From positions 1,922,001 through 1,986,000 of the forward strand of contig OZ271839.1 in NCBI GenBank assembly GCA_965601825.1: a stretch of 64,000 nucleotides of DNA. The letters are read 5' to 3'. A model generated the notes under the pieces. That model ran no database searches. It was not told the DNA's origin and saw only the letters and a list, made by a program, of their open reading frames with translations. Positions 42,971 to 52,758 of this stretch are shown here, piece after piece. The stretch's first letter is position 1; each line of letters begins with the position of its first letter. The translations under genes were made by a program, and so were the position numbers. The stretch is from HXMU1420-13 sp965601825. Lineage in GTDB: Bacteria > Bacteroidota > Rhodothermia > Balneolales > Balneolaceae.

Positions 42971-45754
42971 ATGCAAAAAATGATCACACTACTAGTAGTA
43001 TGTCTGATTCTCGGGACTACAGCTTACGCTCAAAATCAAACACCGGGAGGAGAGAATCCTAAGCAAGGAAACAACAACACTTCACAAGATATTCGGAGTG
43101 GAAAAATTGAAAATCCAACAATGAATGCCATTCGAATAAATTCAAACTCGGATGTTAAACTGGATGGTTATTTGGATGAGGCTGTTTGGGCTATTGCACC
43201 GATTGCAACCGATTTTACACAACGTTTTCCAGTTGATGGTGGTGAGCCAAGCCAAAGAACTGAAGCGAAAATTCTCTATACAGATTCTCATATTTATGTT
43301 GGAATGATGGCTTATGAATCTGCTCCGGATTCTATTATCAAAGCATTATTCAGGAGAGATGGGAACGAGGCTAGTGACTGGGTGTATGTGAGTTTTGATA
43401 GCTATAACGACAAGAGAACAGCATTTACATTTGCTGTAAATCCTACAGGTGTACAAAAAGATATTCTGTATTTCGATGATAATGGAGAGGATATTTTATG
43501 GGATGCAGTTTGGGAAGCTGAAGCGAAGATTACAAACGAGGGCTGGTCAGTTGAGATGAAAATTCCGTTATCACAACTTCGCTTCAGTTCAAACCAAAAC
43601 GTGCAAACCTGGGGTGTGAATTTTCAACGAAGGATTGCCCGAAATAACGAATTCAATTATTGGTCAGAAACTTCACAAAGAGCTGCTGGAATGGTTTCCT
43701 TGTTCGGTCGACTTGAGGGAATTCGTGATCTTGATGAGCCAAGAAGACTTGAAATCAGTCCTTATATTTCTTCCAGTTTAACACGCGCACCAGGAGATAA
43801 CAGCAATCCATACTTTGAGGAAAATGATTTTGGCGGAAATATTGGTGGTGATATAAAGTATGGACTCACCTCTGATCTAACACTTACTGCAACTATAAAT
43901 CCTGATTTTGGACAGGTGGAAGCTGACCCGGCAACGATCAACCTTTCACAGTTTGAGATTTTCTTTCCCGAACGGAGACCTTTCTTCCTTGAAGGAAATG
44001 AGATTTTTCGATTCGGTGGAACCAGAACATATAATACTGCCGGAAATCCAAATACATTTTACTCTCGCAGAATTGGTAGAACACCGCAAGGTAATTTCTT
44101 TAGAGCGAACAACTTTGAAAATGGCGGATTATTTAATGCAGATAGTTTGAGAAGAAGTTACAGTGATGTACCGGATCAAACGAATATAGCTGCGGCTGCA
44201 AAAGTTAGTGGTAAAACACAGTCAGGGTGGTCGATTGGTGGCTTATATGCCAGAACGGTAGAAGAGCAAGGTGAATTTACAGTTGATCAAGGAACTAACT
44301 TTGATAGGGTAAGAGGAAATTTTGTTGCAGAACCAGCTTCAAACTATCTGGTTGCTAGGGTTAAAAAAGACATCAACGAAGGAAATACCGTAGCAGGTGG
44401 ATTTTTAAGTGCTGTAAACCGAAATATCGATGATACCTACTTTGAAACATACCTTAGAAACTCAGCATACATAATTGGTAGTGACTTTGAGCATAACTGG
44501 AACGACAGAATGTATACTGTAAGCGGTTCATTCTCTTTAAGCCAGATTAATGGTACTTCAGATGTAATAACGGCTGCACAAAATGCTCCCCAAAGATATT
44601 ATCAGCGAGTAGATTCTGATGGACTAAGTGTTGATGAATCATTAACCAGCCTTGAAGGTTTTGCAACCGAGATAAGTTTGAGGAAATCATCCGGAGATCA
44701 TTTTACCGGCTCAGTGACCTATGCTGATGTAAGTCCGGGTTATGAAACCAACGATATTGGATTCCAGAATCGTGCAGATTATCGTTCCTTTGCATTTGCT
44801 TTTCAATGGCAAGAAACAGCACCAAAAGCTGTTCAGTACTGGGAAATTTGGAGTTATCAATTATATGGTTGGAATTATGATGGCGATTGGATTTGGAGAA
44901 ATTTAAACTTAGGCGGCTTTACACGATTCCAAAACCAATGGACCTTTAATGCCAATGTAAATGGATCATTTGGAAGAATATCAGATCGTTTAACGCGCGG
45001 TGGCCCTAATATGAAATACAATGATGATTTGAATTTCAATTTCAATATTGGATCAGATCGATCAAAACCATTTTCATTTGGTCATGGCCAGTTCCATAGA
45101 AGAGATATAGAAAACGAATTTGATGATTACTACTGGCTTGATGTTTCATATCGTCCATCAACTAATATTCAAATTACAATTCAACCTGAAATTGGATTTG
45201 AATTAGATGAAGATCAGTTTGTTGCAAATATTGGTAGAAATCCTACTGATCCTGATGTCGATCAAACCTTTGGACAACGATATATCTTTGCAAATTCAAG
45301 AAGCATGAATTTCTCTACAGAGATTCGTCTAAACTGGACCTTCAATCCAAAAATGAGTCTCCAAACTTTTGTTCGACCATTTATTAATTCATTTAGATTC
45401 TCAGAATTTGGTGAATTCAATAATCCCGGAGATTGGGGATTCGATTACTATGGTGAAGATGAGGGAACATTAACTGAAACAGGTAACGGTCAATTTGCTG
45501 TAGATATAGACAATGATGGAAATGAAGATTTCAATTTTAATCGACCAGATTTTACGTTTAGATCCCTTCAGGGTAATGCAGTATTCCGCTGGGAATATAA
45601 ACCGGGATCCACTCTTTTCTTAGTTTGGCAACAAAGTAGAAATGGAAGTATTGGTGATGGAAGGTTTGATTTAGGCACAGATTTGATAGATATCTTCGAT
45701 CCAAAACCCAATAATATTTTCCTTGTCAAGCTAAGTTATTGGTTCGGAACCTAG
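42971..45754 (+). CDS. DUF5916 outer-membrane protein with N-terminal CBM9-like domain, copy 1
   Basis: A ~927-residue exported protein. The ATG at 42971 directly opens a signal peptide (cut after AYAQ), so it is preferred to the one at 42929. A carbohydrate-binding-9-like domain (~45-240: LDGYLDEAVWAIAPIATDFTQ) is followed by a long DUF5916 region with DFGQVEADPATINLS, FFPERRPFFLEGNEIF and beta-strands ending WFGT, a barrel-type C-terminus. Such proteins often accompany peptidases or act at the surface; function is unproved. The next gene is a clear paralogue. Confidence 0.85.
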   Translation: MQKMITLLVVCLILGTTAYAQNQTPGGENPKQGNNNTSQDIRSGKIENPTMNAIRINSNSDVKLDGYLDEAVWAIAPIATDFTQRFPVDGGEPSQRTEAKILYTDSHIYVGMMAYESAPDSIIKALFRRDGNEASDWVYVSFDSYNDKRTAFTFAVNPTGVQKDILYFDDNGEDILWDAVWEAEAKITNEGWSVEMKIPLSQLRFSSNQNVQTWGVNFQRRIARNNEFNYWSETSQRAAGMVSLFGRLEGIRDLDEPRRLEISPYISSSLTRAPGDNSNPYFEENDFGGNIGGDIKYGLTSDLTLTATINPDFGQVEADPATINLSQFEIFFPERRPFFLEGNEIFRFGGTRTYNTAGNPNTFYSRRIGRTPQGNFFRANNFENGGLFNADSLRRSYSDVPDQTNIAAAAKVSGKTQSGWSIGGLYARTVEEQGEFTVDQGTNFDRVRGNFVAEPASNYLVARVKKDINEGNTVAGGFLSAVNRNIDDTYFETYLRNSAYIIGSDFEHNWNDRMYTVSGSFSLSQINGTSDVITAAQNAPQRYYQRVDSDGLSVDESLTSLEGFATEISLRKSSGDHFTGSVTYADVSPGYETNDIGFQNRADYRSFAFAFQWQETAPKAVQYWEIWSYQLYGWNYDGDWIWRNLNLGGFTRFQNQWTFNANVNGSFGRISDRLTRGGPNMKYNDDLNFNFNIGSDRSKPFSFGHGQFHRRDIENEFDDYYWLDVSYRPSTNIQITIQPEIGFELDEDQFVANIGRNPTDPDVDQTFGQRYIFANSRSMNFSTEIRLNWTFNPKMSLQTFVRPFINSFRFSEFGEFNNPGDWGFDYYGEDEGTLTETGNGQFAVDIDNDGNEDFNFNRPDFTFRSLQGNAVFRWEYKPGSTLFLVWQQSRNGSIGDGRFDLGTDLIDIFDPKPNNIFLVKLSYWFGT

Positions 45755-45774
45755 TACGATCTTTTTGTTGATTT

Positions 45775-45799
45775 AAAAGGAGCTTCGGCTCCTTTTTTT
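45775..45799 (+). terminator. Terminator between the two DUF5916 genes
   Basis: A 9-bp stem, AAAAGGAGC and GCTCCTTTT, with a stable TTCG loop and a T-run after it; the best terminator in the window. The second copy therefore has its own promoter. Confidence 0.9.
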
Positions 45800-45903
45800 G
45801 TTGTAACATTTTGAAAAAGCTTGCCTCTTTAGCTGTAACGTCGGCATATTTCGGTTAATAATCGGTTCGAAGTATAAGGTTCATCTTACAGCAAGGTATA
45901 GAA

Positions 45904-48519
45904 ATGATAAACACTCTACGTGTTTTCGTACTTGTGATTGTTTATTTGGTCAGTACATCACATCAGTTAAAGGCTCAATCAATTTTAGAAGCTATTCGAA
46001 TATCCGAAGAGTCCGAAATAACTGTAGATGGTTCACTTTCAGAAGACGTTTGGCAAAGAGCTGAAATAGCAACCGGATTTACTCAATCTGCACCTTTCGA
46101 TGGTGCACCAGCAACGGAGAAAACAGAAGTACAAGTAGTTTATACAGATAAGTACTTATTTGTTGGTGCTATGGCATATGATTCGAATCCTGATTCAATA
46201 ATGGCGACATTGTTTCGAAGAGATGGCGATGAATCCTCCGACTGGTTATATGTGAATATCGATAGTTATAATGATGATTTGACGGCATTTACTTTTGCGA
46301 TTAATCCTCTAGGGGTTCAAAAAGACATCATGTACTTCGATGATTCTCAGGAGGATATTTTATGGGATGCTGTTTGGGAAGCTAAAACAAAAATTTTAGA
46401 AAATGGCTGGAGTGCTGAATTTAAAATTCCACTTTCACAGCTTCGGTTTACGTCCAATAATGAGATACAGAATTGGGGAATAAATTTTCAAAGGCGAATA
46501 GCCAGAAGAGCAGAGATTAGTTTTTGGTCTAGAACTCCACGAGAAGAGTTTGGAGTTGTATCCAGATTTGGTGAATTGCGCGGTGTTGAAAATCTTGATC
46601 GACCTCTACGACTTGAAATTTCACCTTACGTGTCATCAGAGTTTAAGCGCGATGATGTGGGTAGTTCAGTGAATCCATTCTATGAGCAGAATGATTATTT
46701 GATGAAAGTTGGTGGAGATATTAAATATGGACTCAGCTCTGATTTTACGCTAACTGCGACTTTAAATCCCGATTTTGGTCAGGTTGAAGCAGATCCTTCA
46801 ACCATCAATTTGACTGAATTTGAACTTTTCTTCGAAGAAAGAAGGCCATTTTTCTTAGAAGGAAGTGACATTTTTAATTTTGGGTCTACAACATCACAAA
46901 ATTCTTTTCGAAGTCATACAAATTTCTACTCTCGAAGAATCGGACGAACACCATTTGCTGTAAGTGAGGGACTTCATACAATCAATAATAATGGGGAAAC
47001 CATTCAACTTGATTTTACTGAATCACACCCACTAACAACTATTGCTGGCGCAGCGAAAGTTAGTGGTAAAACCCAAAATGGATTGTCAGTAGGGCTTTTG
47101 AACTCCTATACTTTAGAAGAATCAACTAAATATTTTGATACCTCAACAAGTTTAGAAGGGTCAATTCCAATAGAGCCTGCGACAAATTATTTGGTTGGTA
47201 GAGTTAGAAAAGATTTAATGAGAACAGACGCTCAAATAGGCGCTTATTTCAGTTCTGTCAATCGGAATTTAGGCTCTTCATATCTTGCCGATTACTTGCA
47301 TGAATCAGCATATCAATTTGGAGTGGACGGTGTTTATTATTGGAAAGATAGAAGCTGGGGGGCAAGTGGTGTTTTTTCGGTAAGTAATGTAAATGGATCC
47401 GTAAATGCGATAAATCGAACACAACAAACTTCAGCCAGATTTTTTAATCGAGTAGATTCAGATGAATTAAGTATTGATCCAAACGCTACTAGCTTAACCG
47501 GATATTTTGGTGAATTTAGTATCGGAAAGTACAGTGGATCGGGACTCAGATATTCACTTACCTATTCGGAGATGAGCCCGGAATATGAAGTGAATGACCT
47601 CGGATTCTTAGAAAGAGCAGATTATCGTGCCCCACATTATTATTTGGAATATCTAAATGTTGATTCTGACCTGTTTCAATTCTATTTATTGTGGTCTGAT
47701 ATCAGCCATGCATGGAATTTTGATGGTGATATGATCTACAATTTCTATACAATTGCAGGTTATTTTCAGCTAAATAATCTTTGGACCGTACTAACTTATT
47801 TCAGTACGAGTGGCAGATTTTATAATGATAGAATTGCCCGAGGTGGACCAACAATGTTAAGGCCAAAAGACTGGAATAGTTACATTGATATCACCACTGA
47901 TGCTTCAAAAAATGTATACGGTAATTTTTCTACTTCATACAGGCGAGATTCATCAGGTGAATATCAAATTACACTAGATGCCGGAATAAACTTTCGTCCT
48001 TCCAGTAATGCTTTGATCCGAATCGCACCGGGTTACATCCATTCAAAAGATAACGACCAATATCAAGGATTTGCTGATCTAACTGGTGATGGAATTCCTG
48101 ATTATGTTTTTTCAAATATCGATCTGGATGTAATTTTTGCTGAATTCAGAGCGAATTTAACGTTCACTCCACGTTTAAGTTTACAGACATTCTTACGTCC
48201 ATATCATTACACTGCCGATTTCACAAATTACAAAACGTTCTCCGAAGCAAAGACTTTCAATTTCAACCCAATTGATCCTGCAGATAACGCAACTTTCGAC
48301 TCAACGAATGATCAGGAATTTAGTTCGCTTCAAGGTAATGCCGTTCTAAGATGGGAATACCGTCCAGGATCAACATTGTTCTTTGTTTGGCAACAGGAAC
48401 GAAATTTCTTCGATTTTGGAAACGCCAATTTCAAACCTTACGGAGCACTTATCGATACCTTCACCAACGATCCAATCAATATCTTCTTAGTTAAAGTGAA
48501 TTACTGGTTCGGTTCCTGA
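45904..48519 (+). CDS. DUF5916 outer-membrane protein, copy 2
   Basis: An 871-residue paralogue of the previous gene with signal peptide (~1-23, LKAQ), CBM9-like domain (VDGSLSEDVWQRAEIATGFTQ) and DUF5916 core (DFGQVEADPSTINLTEFELFF, RRPFFLEGSDIFNFG). It shares the domain order and the WFG(S/T) end, yet differs clearly throughout, so the duplication is old. It lacks the long N-terminal QNQTPGGENPK-like linker of copy 1. It probably inserts in the outer membrane by its C-terminal barrel. Own promoter in the 150-base gap. Confidence 0.85.
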   Translation: MINTLRVFVLVIVYLVSTSHQLKAQSILEAIRISEESEITVDGSLSEDVWQRAEIATGFTQSAPFDGAPATEKTEVQVVYTDKYLFVGAMAYDSNPDSIMATLFRRDGDESSDWLYVNIDSYNDDLTAFTFAINPLGVQKDIMYFDDSQEDILWDAVWEAKTKILENGWSAEFKIPLSQLRFTSNNEIQNWGINFQRRIARRAEISFWSRTPREEFGVVSRFGELRGVENLDRPLRLEISPYVSSEFKRDDVGSSVNPFYEQNDYLMKVGGDIKYGLSSDFTLTATLNPDFGQVEADPSTINLTEFELFFEERRPFFLEGSDIFNFGSTTSQNSFRSHTNFYSRRIGRTPFAVSEGLHTINNNGETIQLDFTESHPLTTIAGAAKVSGKTQNGLSVGLLNSYTLEESTKYFDTSTSLEGSIPIEPATNYLVGRVRKDLMRTDAQIGAYFSSVNRNLGSSYLADYLHESAYQFGVDGVYYWKDRSWGASGVFSVSNVNGSVNAINRTQQTSARFFNRVDSDELSIDPNATSLTGYFGEFSIGKYSGSGLRYSLTYSEMSPEYEVNDLGFLERADYRAPHYYLEYLNVDSDLFQFYLLWSDISHAWNFDGDMIYNFYTIAGYFQLNNLWTVLTYFSTSGRFYNDRIARGGPTMLRPKDWNSYIDITTDASKNVYGNFSTSYRRDSSGEYQITLDAGINFRPSSNALIRIAPGYIHSKDNDQYQGFADLTGDGIPDYVFSNIDLDVIFAEFRANLTFTPRLSLQTFLRPYHYTADFTNYKTFSEAKTFNFNPIDPADNATFDSTNDQEFSSLQGNAVLRWEYRPGSTLFFVWQQERNFFDFGNANFKPYGALIDTFTNDPINIFLVKVNYWFGS

Positions 48520-48598
48520 TAAAAGTCACAATTTTTTTCAAAACTAAGTAGTATTATTGACGGTATAAGTGACTGTTTAATCATCAAATTTAAAATTA

Positions 48599-49291
48599 AT
48601 GCAAGCACAATTAACTGCTCAACAAGTACAGACTATTCAAGCTAGTTTTATCAACAAGGTGTATGCCTGGATGACACTGGCTTTAACTATCACCGGTTTT
48701 ATTGCTTTTAGAACCGCACAATCCGATGCCTTATTAGCTTTAATTTTTGGGAATAGCTTTGTTTTAATCGGGTTAATAATAGCTGTATTTGGAATTGTAT
48801 TTTGGTTGAGTTCAGCTATGTCAAGAATTAGTTCAAATATGGCAATTGGGTTGTTCTTGCTTTATTCAGCCTTAATGGGTCTCATTCTTTCCTCTGTACT
48901 TCTTGTTTATACGGCAGCTTCTATATCATCAACCTTTTTTATAACAGCTGGTACATTTGGAGTGATGAGTGCTTATGGCTATTTCACAAAGAAGGATCTT
49001 ACTAGTTGGGGTAATTTACTCTTTATGGCATTAATCGGATTAATTATTGCATCTGTAGTAAATATATTTTTGGCAAGTACAACTCTTTACTGGATAATCT
49101 CATATGCCGGAGTGTTAATATTCGTTGGTTTGACTGCATATGACACACAAAAGATTAAAGAAATGAGTTTGCAGTTAGATGCTGAATCAGAAGAGGGCCG
49201 AAAAGGTGCAATTATGGGTGCATTAACTCTTTATCTAGATTTTGTTAATCTGTTCCTCATGTTACTTAGAATACTCGGAGATAGACGCTAA
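48599..49291 (+). CDS. Bax inhibitor-1 / YccA family membrane protein
   Basis: A 230-residue protein with seven membrane helices. It carries the family's opening (FINKVYAWMTLALTITGFIAF), a YSALMGLILSSVLLVYT stretch, and the FVGLTAYDTQKIKEM and LYLDFVNLFLMLLRILG ends with the acidic residues that gate proton/calcium leak in BsYetJ. In bacteria it interacts with FtsH or conducts Ca2+. Single-gene unit closed by a terminator that also serves the convergent gene. Confidence 0.93.
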   Translation: MQAQLTAQQVQTIQASFINKVYAWMTLALTITGFIAFRTAQSDALLALIFGNSFVLIGLIIAVFGIVFWLSSAMSRISSNMAIGLFLLYSALMGLILSSVLLVYTAASISSTFFITAGTFGVMSAYGYFTKKDLTSWGNLLFMALIGLIIASVVNIFLASTTLYWIISYAGVLIFVGLTAYDTQKIKEMSLQLDAESEEGRKGAIMGALTLYLDFVNLFLMLLRILGDRR

Positions 49292-49301
49292 ACAATATTA
49301 G

Positions 49302-49328
49302 AAGCCCTATTCAGTAGGGCTTTTCTTT
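49302..49328. terminator. Shared terminator between convergent genes
   Basis: An 8-bp stem, AAGCCCTA and TAGGGCTT, with a 5-base loop and a T-run on the plus strand. It follows the BI-1 gene and overlaps the end of the convergent hydrolase gene. Confidence 0.75.
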
Positions 49329-50188
49329 TGAGTATTAACTGAGTCAATCCTTCTAATCTGCTGTACAATGAGTTCTGGATTTGTCCAGGGTACAAAATGA
49401 TTCATATCCGGGATTAGAATCATTTCTGGTGTAGTATTTATAAGCATTTCCTGTGCATAATCTGCATTCTCAGCAGGTACAAGTATATCTTTACCCCCTT
49501 GGATTACAGAAACAGGCTGTGTGATATTATGCCAATCAGTACTCATTAATTCCAATTCACTTTTAAGTGCTAATATCTCTTCATTGGCTGCGTAGATGTC
49601 TTTTGGAAGTATCCAAGATAGGATTTTATAGTGTACCGGTATCTGATACCATTTTGTTTTCTCTAAATCTGGATCAATGGAACCCGCAACGATTATTAAT
49701 CCATCAATAAGATCAGGTTCATCAATTGCAGCTTTAATTATTACGGGTCCGCCATATGAATGACCAGCTATAATTGCTGTTGTGTTGGCTTTCTTTAAAA
49801 TTTCTGTTAGGACTTTAGCCTGCATTTCTAGCGAACGCTCGGGTAAACCTTTACCAGATTTTCCAAAACCAGGTCTATCGTATGAAATAAAATTGAAATC
49901 TTTAATTAAGGTAGAATCTGTAAAAATGATTCGATGATCACTCCATGCACCTGGTGAACCATGTACAAATAGAACGGTCTGTTTCGAAGAATCCCCAACA
50001 GTCATATAGAATATTTCTCTACCATCAACATTTAATGACTTGTATTCAGGTTCATAGTCGATTTTAGAGAAATAGAAATTGATCTCTTCTTGTGAAGTTG
50101 AGAAATCTATAAACCTAAGCAGTACAGCTATTAACAAAATCCCAATAATGCCGATGATAGCAATCCACTTAACGACTGTTAAAAGCAT
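49307..50188 (-). CDS. Membrane-anchored alpha/beta-hydrolase
   Basis: A 293-residue hydrolase with an N-terminal membrane helix (~5-25, WIAIIGIIGILLIAVLL). The oxyanion loop is VHGSPGAWSDHR, the nucleophile serine is in AGHSYGGPV, the acid is in GGKDILVPAENA and the histidine in DMNHFVPW. The domain faces the periplasm if the helix is a signal anchor. It looks like a general esterase/haloalkane-dehalogenase-type enzyme; substrate unknown. Divergent from the T9SS cargo gene. Confidence 0.85.
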   Translation of the reverse strand: MLLTVVKWIAIIGIIGILLIAVLLRFIDFSTSQEEINFYFSKIDYEPEYKSLNVDGREIFYMTVGDSSKQTVLFVHGSPGAWSDHRIIFTDSTLIKDFNFISYDRPGFGKSGKGLPERSLEMQAKVLTEILKKANTTAIIAGHSYGGPVIIKAAIDEPDLIDGLIIVAGSIDPDLEKTKWYQIPVHYKILSWILPKDIYAANEEILALKSELELMSTDWHNITQPVSVIQGGKDILVPAENADYAQEMLINTTPEMILIPDMNHFVPWTNPELIVQQIRRIDSVNTQKKSPTE

Positions 50189-50291
50189 AGTTATTTAAAC
50201 ATTCTAATAGTTAGGCTTGGTAAAATCATGTATCTACACAAGATTTCAACACAGTTCGTTCTTTCAAATAATAATGTAATAAGGGGATAAG

Positions 50292-52643
50292 ATGAAAAGG
50301 GTAATTTTCAGCTTTTTATTTTTGATGCTTTTCGCATCACAGGGTAACGCTCAGCTAGGAGCACCAAATGTTGAAGCAGTATACGGTGGTAGAATCTTAG
50401 GCATTACCGGATATGCAAAAAACGCAGATTCAGTAAGGATTTACCTTTCTTCTGAAAGTGCAAATACGCTTTTTTATGCGGATGCTTTATCAAATTCTTC
50501 TACACCAAGTGGCTCAGCATTTTCAACAATTTCTGCTGTAGATGCAGATGATAATTATGGATCAAGTGTAAGAACCATTCACGCTCATGCATCATCCGGT
50601 TATCTGTTTTTCGCGCATAATACAGATGGATTACTGAAGGTAACCGCATCTAGCACGCAACCAGATCAGGTTACTTCAGGTTTTGTGAATGACTTCATGT
50701 TTAAAGATGATACACTCATTTACTTGAACGCTAACAAAATCTTTACTGCAACGGTTGATGCCTCAGCAAATGTAACTGCTCTAGTGAATGATATTGATCC
50801 AATGATATCACCAGGCATGCAAAAAGTTGCCGTACACCCGATTAATGGATCCGTTTATGTTTTTACTGAAGGTAATTCACCGGAATTGAAAAAGTCGGAT
50901 GATACATTAGCTGATCTTACTTCGGGATCTACATTCACAACGATTTCAACTAGTAGTCTTACTTCTTCGGTAAGGTGGAAGGTTATGGCCATAGCACCAA
51001 GTGGCAGAATATTTCTATTTGGTGATGATAATCAGGATAAATACGTAGCGTACTCCGACGATGAGACAACATGGACTTCATCAAGCATAGCAGGTGGAGT
51101 AAGTGGGGATAATGTGGCTTTTCATGGTGATGCAACTACATACAGTGTTTATCATTCTAAACTCTATAATCACAATAACGGAGAAGGCAGCTGGAGCCAG
51201 TTTGGGAATTCATCTTTTGAAACAAACCCAAACGATGGAGCGGTTTTCGCCGATCCATTAAATGATCAGATGGTATATATGACCACAGATCAAGGAATAG
51301 GATTATCAGTAAATGGAGGTTCGGATATTTTTGGTATTGACGATGGTGTTGAAGCAGTTCAGGTACAGGATTTTGATATGACTGCCTCAAAAAATGAAGG
51401 TTGGATGGCATCGAAATCAGGTATAAGAAAAGTCTCTGATTTTTTGAGTAGTCCAAGTTGGAGTGATTCTTATTTTCCAACAGGTGATGGTTCGCCTTAT
51501 TTCTCAATAGAGATTGATCCTAGTGATACAACTTACGTTTATGCAGGCAATGTTCGTGTTTATCGAACTACCAATGACGGTTCAAGCTGGAATCGAATAT
51601 TTACACCGGAAAACGCTCCTTATAACTTCCCAAATGTTGGTACAATGGCACGTGCAATTGAAGTAAGTCCATATGACTCAAATTTGGTTTTTGCGGCCTT
51701 TGAAGTTCAGGGAACAGATCATGGAGGTTTATTCTATAGCGCTGATCGCGGATCTACATGGGAACAAATACTATTAGAAGAATCAGTCGATGGAGCTGAT
51801 ACTGATGTCTCAGATGTTGTATTTACTATAGAAGGTACAGACAGTATCGCCTATGTTAGTGGGTTTTATGATTCCAATAATCCTTCCGGAAGAAGTATTT
51901 ATAAACTCACAAAAAATGGTGCGTCTTGGACCGTTACTCAAGACATGAATTCAGGCGGGACTAGTACAGGTTCTTTAATTGTTTCATCGATTTGGGATTT
52001 AGAACTTACAACAACCGGTGATACTGTTATTGCAGTTGGAACAGATGCGGGAATAAATCACCCAATTACTTATTACAAAGCTCTTAATGGTGACAATCTC
52101 TGGACACCAATGATTACCTCAGGTTTTCCATTTCAGGCCGGTAAGCTCGCAAGGGCGGCTTCAATAGGTGAAGACACCTTATTCGTAGCAGTTGATAATG
52201 ATGTTTACTTTCATGTTTTAGGAGAAAGTAGTTGGCAATTAGGGCACTCTTACCCGGTCGGTACTGAGATAAATGTTCTTTATTATGATGAGTTGTTAGT
52301 TGGAACCGGTATTGGTCTATTCTCGCATTTTAATACTGGAACTCCAGTATCATTAGAAGAAGAAATTAATGCAATTCCAGAAGGGATTGTTTTACATCAG
52401 AATTATCCTAATCCATTTAATCCATCGACTAATATTCAATTCGAGATCTCTGAATTCATGCAAGTAAAACTTGAAGTTTTCAATCTTTTAGGACAAAAAG
52501 TAGTTGAATTAGTAAATCAACCACTTAATGCCGGAGTTTATAGATACACCTTTGATGCATCAGGATTGTCTAATGGGATTTATATGTACCGTCTGGAAAC
52601 CGGGAGTACCACTCTAACAAGGAAAATGTTACTAGTTAAATAA
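50292..52643 (+). CDS. T9SS-secreted protein with beta-propeller and type A sorting domain
   Basis: A 783-residue cargo of type IX secretion. The signal peptide is residues ~1-21 (FLMLFASQGNAQ). The middle (~40-690) is a chain of sialidase/BNR-like blades (TTNDGSSWNRIF, SADRGSTWEQIL). The last ~85 residues are the sorting domain, with HQNYPNPFNPSTNIQFEI, an NLLGQKV strand, LNAGVYRYTFDASGLSNG and the MLLVK end. This is direct evidence for a working T9SS and fits SprA at 7922. The propeller could bind sugars or protein. A ribosome-site-like AAGGGGATA precedes the ATG. Confidence 0.93.
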   Translation: MKRVIFSFLFLMLFASQGNAQLGAPNVEAVYGGRILGITGYAKNADSVRIYLSSESANTLFYADALSNSSTPSGSAFSTISAVDADDNYGSSVRTIHAHASSGYLFFAHNTDGLLKVTASSTQPDQVTSGFVNDFMFKDDTLIYLNANKIFTATVDASANVTALVNDIDPMISPGMQKVAVHPINGSVYVFTEGNSPELKKSDDTLADLTSGSTFTTISTSSLTSSVRWKVMAIAPSGRIFLFGDDNQDKYVAYSDDETTWTSSSIAGGVSGDNVAFHGDATTYSVYHSKLYNHNNGEGSWSQFGNSSFETNPNDGAVFADPLNDQMVYMTTDQGIGLSVNGGSDIFGIDDGVEAVQVQDFDMTASKNEGWMASKSGIRKVSDFLSSPSWSDSYFPTGDGSPYFSIEIDPSDTTYVYAGNVRVYRTTNDGSSWNRIFTPENAPYNFPNVGTMARAIEVSPYDSNLVFAAFEVQGTDHGGLFYSADRGSTWEQILLEESVDGADTDVSDVVFTIEGTDSIAYVSGFYDSNNPSGRSIYKLTKNGASWTVTQDMNSGGTSTGSLIVSSIWDLELTTTGDTVIAVGTDAGINHPITYYKALNGDNLWTPMITSGFPFQAGKLARAASIGEDTLFVAVDNDVYFHVLGESSWQLGHSYPVGTEINVLYYDELLVGTGIGLFSHFNTGTPVSLEEEINAIPEGIVLHQNYPNPFNPSTNIQFEISEFMQVKLEVFNLLGQKVVELVNQPLNAGVYRYTFDASGLSNGIYMYRLETGSTTLTRKMLLVK

Positions 52644-52654
52644 ATTCATTCATG

Positions 52655-52675
52655 AAGGAGGGAGACCTCCTTTTT
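52655..52675 (+). terminator. Terminator of the T9SS cargo gene
   Basis: A 7-bp stem, AAGGAGG and CCTCCTT, with a GAGA loop and a T-run, 12 bases after the stop codon. Confidence 0.85.
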
Positions 52676-52758
52676 GATCTTCTTAACGATCATTTAATTA
52701 CATAGCTTGGCTAAATTTCTTTAATTGGCAACAAAATTTTAATTGTCAAATAATTGCT

